Source: Stentor coeruleus
Taxonomy: Eukaryota; Ciliophora; Heterotrichea; Heterotrichida; Stentoridae
Length of the DNA stretch: 64,000 nucleotides
Reading direction: 5' to 3'
Assembly: GCA_001970955.1 (NCBI GenBank)
Contig: MPUH01000002.1
Location: forward strand, 124,001 to 188,000
Shown one piece after another: positions 62,475 to 64,000 of this stretch (position 1 is its first letter; every line of letters starts with the position of its first letter). Under the pieces are notes generated by a model. The model had not been told where the DNA came from and searched no databases. It saw nothing but the letters and a program-made list of their open reading frames with translations. The translations under genes were made by a program, and so were the position numbers.

Positions 62475-63195
62475 CTAAAGATATTCACACTTTGGATCTT
62501 TATCTCTATCAGGTGCACTGCATGTAACACATTCAATATCAGCACAGTGAACATTTTCAGGTTTATTATATGACATCCAGCCAATTATAGGATACTCAAA
62601 ATCAAAAAGATAATAAAGCCCTGAAAGTTCTGTTAAAGGCATAGCTCTTGAGTAATTCCCAGGCCAAAAATCAGTATCCCAATTTTGCTCACTAATTTCA
62701 ATATCATCATAGTCAACTTTGCTTATAATAGCAACATGTCCAACTGGATTTGTTTCAGTACGCTTATATATGATTAAATCTCCTTTTGAAGGTGGACATT
62801 TAGAACCATTTGGAATCCTGTAAAGAGAAGTGTGCTTACTACTGTCACTAGTTGATGATAAATAATCTATGTGCCAAATATCTGATGCACAGTCCACACT
62901 TACTACTGTCACTAGTTGATGATAAATAATCTATGTGCCAAATATCTGATGCACAGTCCACACTTGCAAAAGTTAAGGACTGAGTTATGATTAACCATCT
63001 TCTCGCATATTCAACGCATTGCCATTTCAAACCGGAATAAATATTTCCGACGTAGGAATCCTCGTTTGAATTATTGTCGTTACCGTTTGAATACCCTGGA
63101 ACCCCACTGTTAGACCCGAGATATGTACCAAATGGATTGATGACGGGTTCTGATAAGGCCAGGGAGTGGAGAAGATATAATGAAATCAACAACAT
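62475..63195 (-). CDS. Secreted CHAP/glutathionylspermidine-amidase-like hydrolase, frame broken by a 64-bp duplication
   Basis: Begins MLLISLYLLHSLALS, a signal peptide. Then comes PFGTYLG and the catalytic WQCVEYARRW (Cys nucleophile), IPNGSKCPPSKGDLIIY, the histidine in VGHVAII and SEQNWD, and later GWMSYN. This order matches the amidase domain of bacterial glutathionylspermidine synthetase (CHAP papain-like fold), which cleaves amide bonds. A secreted form could act on peptidoglycan or food-vacuole substrates (inference). A 64-bp tandem duplication at 62835-62962 shifts the frame in the middle, so the gene reads as two overlapping ORFs (63195-62848 and 62912-62475). Both halves are otherwise intact, so the duplication may be an assembly artefact. 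Confidence 0.85.
62835..62962. repeat. 64-bp tandem duplication inside the CHAP gene
   Basis: Copies 62835-62898 and 62899-62962 appear identical. Length 64 is not a multiple of three, so it breaks the frame. No N is present, but size and identity resemble the N-joined overlaps. Confidence 0.9.
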
Positions 63196-63560
63196 TTTTA
63201 TTATAATTAGTTATTCTATTTAAGTAATGATTATAAAAGATGCTTAAGCTTGATGATTTTTAAGGGTTGGGTGTTGGATAATTTTTTGTAAATTTTGCTA
63301 GGATTTTATATAGTTTTTATGATTTTATAAGCTATTTTTTATATAGACTAATAGTTTGATGAAATTTGGCACACTCTTTACTTTGAAATCTTATTACATC
63401 ACAAAATTTATGTAAAATTTATTTATACTTTTAATTATTACTTATAATGAATTATATATCACTGCATTCATTTATATCTCCAAATCATTATATCTTAACT
63501 AAAGATAGGAACAATAAAAATCTTTGTATTAAATTTCTCTACACAGGTTTGAACTTACTA
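63196..63560. other. 5' flank of the CHAP gene
   Basis: G/T-rich near 63240-63330, then AT-rich. TATAAT lies just before the CHAP ATG. No gene seen. Confidence 0.4.
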
Positions 63561-63850
63561 TTATAGTATTCTCCCTTGTATATCTCATCGTAGTAATTCA
63601 TCTAATAAATAATCGTATGATCATTAACATTCAAATAATATTTTCCATCTGAAGTATCAATAAAAAGTCCCTTGAATAATTTTCAGGCAAATTATAATTA
63701 TCCAAATTCTTCTCTACATATAAACTCAATATTTTATAATATTAACAACAACACTAGTATGATCTAGTTCATTTCCCACAACACTCGTTTACACAATTAT
63801 ATTTTCAATATATAGCGCATAAGATGCTAGGGTACCCACATAATCCTTAA
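63561..63850 (-). pseudogene. Second decayed CHAP amidase copy
   Basis: On the minus strand, with stops and shifts, it reads DYVGTLASYA, LDHTSVVVNI, EFICREEFG and LPENYSRDF in the same order as the intact copy's SYVGNIYSG, VGHVAII, EISEQNWD and WPGNYSRAM. The WQC catalytic region is not recoverable. It is more diverged than the copy at 61845. Confidence 0.65.
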
Positions 63851-63875
63851 ACCCTTTCCATTTATAAAAAAACCT

Positions 63876-64000
63876 TTAAATATCACTATAATCTACTATC
63901 TTCCTCTTGGAATTCCTCCTAGCAGGGTCATCCAAATCCTCATAATTTTCATTTGTCTTCCTCGGTTCCCACCTCCTCCTATCATTAAACTTCATCGAGT
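63876..64000 (-). CDS. 3' end of an unknown gene running off the right edge
   Basis: Open on the minus strand from the window edge to TAA at 63876-63878. It reads FNDRRRWEPRK, then NYEDLDDPARRNSKRK and the end IVDYSDI. Charged with a basic cluster, suggesting a nuclear protein, but too short to identify. C-rich plus-strand DNA beside its stop fits the 3' flank rule. The internal ATG at 63995 is probably not the start. Confidence 0.6.
   Translation of the reverse strand, partial: SMKFNDRRRWEPRKTNENYEDLDDPARRNSKRKIVDYSDI

Noticed and set aside
63541-63560. A possible tRNA B-box (GTTCAAACC on the minus strand).
   Set aside because: No matching A-box, acceptor stem or anticodon arm could be found around it; it borders a decayed CHAP copy.
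1-64000. UGA as tryptophan or other recoded stops, as in some ciliates.
   Set aside because: TAA, TAG and TGA all terminate conserved proteins at the expected places, and the 4037-codon dynein has no in-frame stops and uses TGG for Trp.
1-64000. CRISPR arrays, bacterial operons, transposases or telomere repeats.
   Set aside because: None seen. Gene structure is eukaryotic throughout, and no arrays of regularly spaced repeats, transposase motifs or telomeric runs occur.

Overview
The window looks like macronuclear DNA from a heterotrich ciliate, most likely Stentor or a close relative. It is AT-rich. Conserved genes use the standard code: TAA, TAG and TGA all end recognisable proteins, and tryptophan is TGG. 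Four clear introns are exactly 15 nt long, start with GTA, end with AG and carry T9-A10, which is a trademark of Stentor-type minimal introns. Gene content is typical of ciliates: outer-arm dynein, EML and MORN proteins, a CDPK, an NDR kinase and a P4-ATPase.

Layout, left to right. 1-5.4 kb: the end of a WIPI/WDR45-type autophagy propeller, a tiny PNRC-like ORF, an unknown protein and an acylated ankyrin protein. 5.4-10 kb: an EML-type WD40 protein, U1-C and a cyclin. 10.2-22.3 kb: a 4037-codon intronless outer-arm dynein heavy chain with Kelch, IPT and filamin domains in its tail, divergent from an acylated IQ/MORN protein at 22.4-23.5 kb. 24-31 kb: a coiled-coil protein, a TPR/RRM protein and Rab7. 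32.7-38 kb: an EF-hand-like/PH/kinase protein and a two-repeat Myb. 38.4-42.1 kb: a P4-ATPase lipid flippase. 42.4-48 kb: an unknown protein, a minimal Cip/Kip-type CDK inhibitor divergent from an NDR kinase, RRP1/Nop52 and a second cyclin. 49-58.5 kb: an unknown protein, a zinc alcohol dehydrogenase, a LITAF-like protein, a ZDHHC4-like palmitoyltransferase, a short coil protein and a TBC1D20-type Rab GAP. 59-64 kb: an EST1-like fragment, a CDPK, a small family of secreted CHAP amidase genes with two decayed copies, and the 3' end of another gene.

Themes. Four proteins begin with an N-myristoylation/palmitoylation signature (MGCC, MGCG, MGNSC, MGSC), and a palmitoyltransferase lies in the same window, which suits membrane or cortex targeting. 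Cell-cycle genes recur: two cyclins, a CDK inhibitor and an NDR kinase. Membrane traffic recurs too: WIPI, Rab7, a TBC GAP, a flippase, DHHC and LITAF.

Two technical points matter for any reader. Seven single N characters are each flanked by nearly identical direct repeats, which look like unmerged contig overlaps. Five conserved genes are broken by 1-2 nt indels between two conserved halves, most simply consensus errors. Between genes, the sense strand is C-rich/G-poor upstream and G-rich/C-poor downstream of nearly every gene, so intergenic skew predicts gene orientation.
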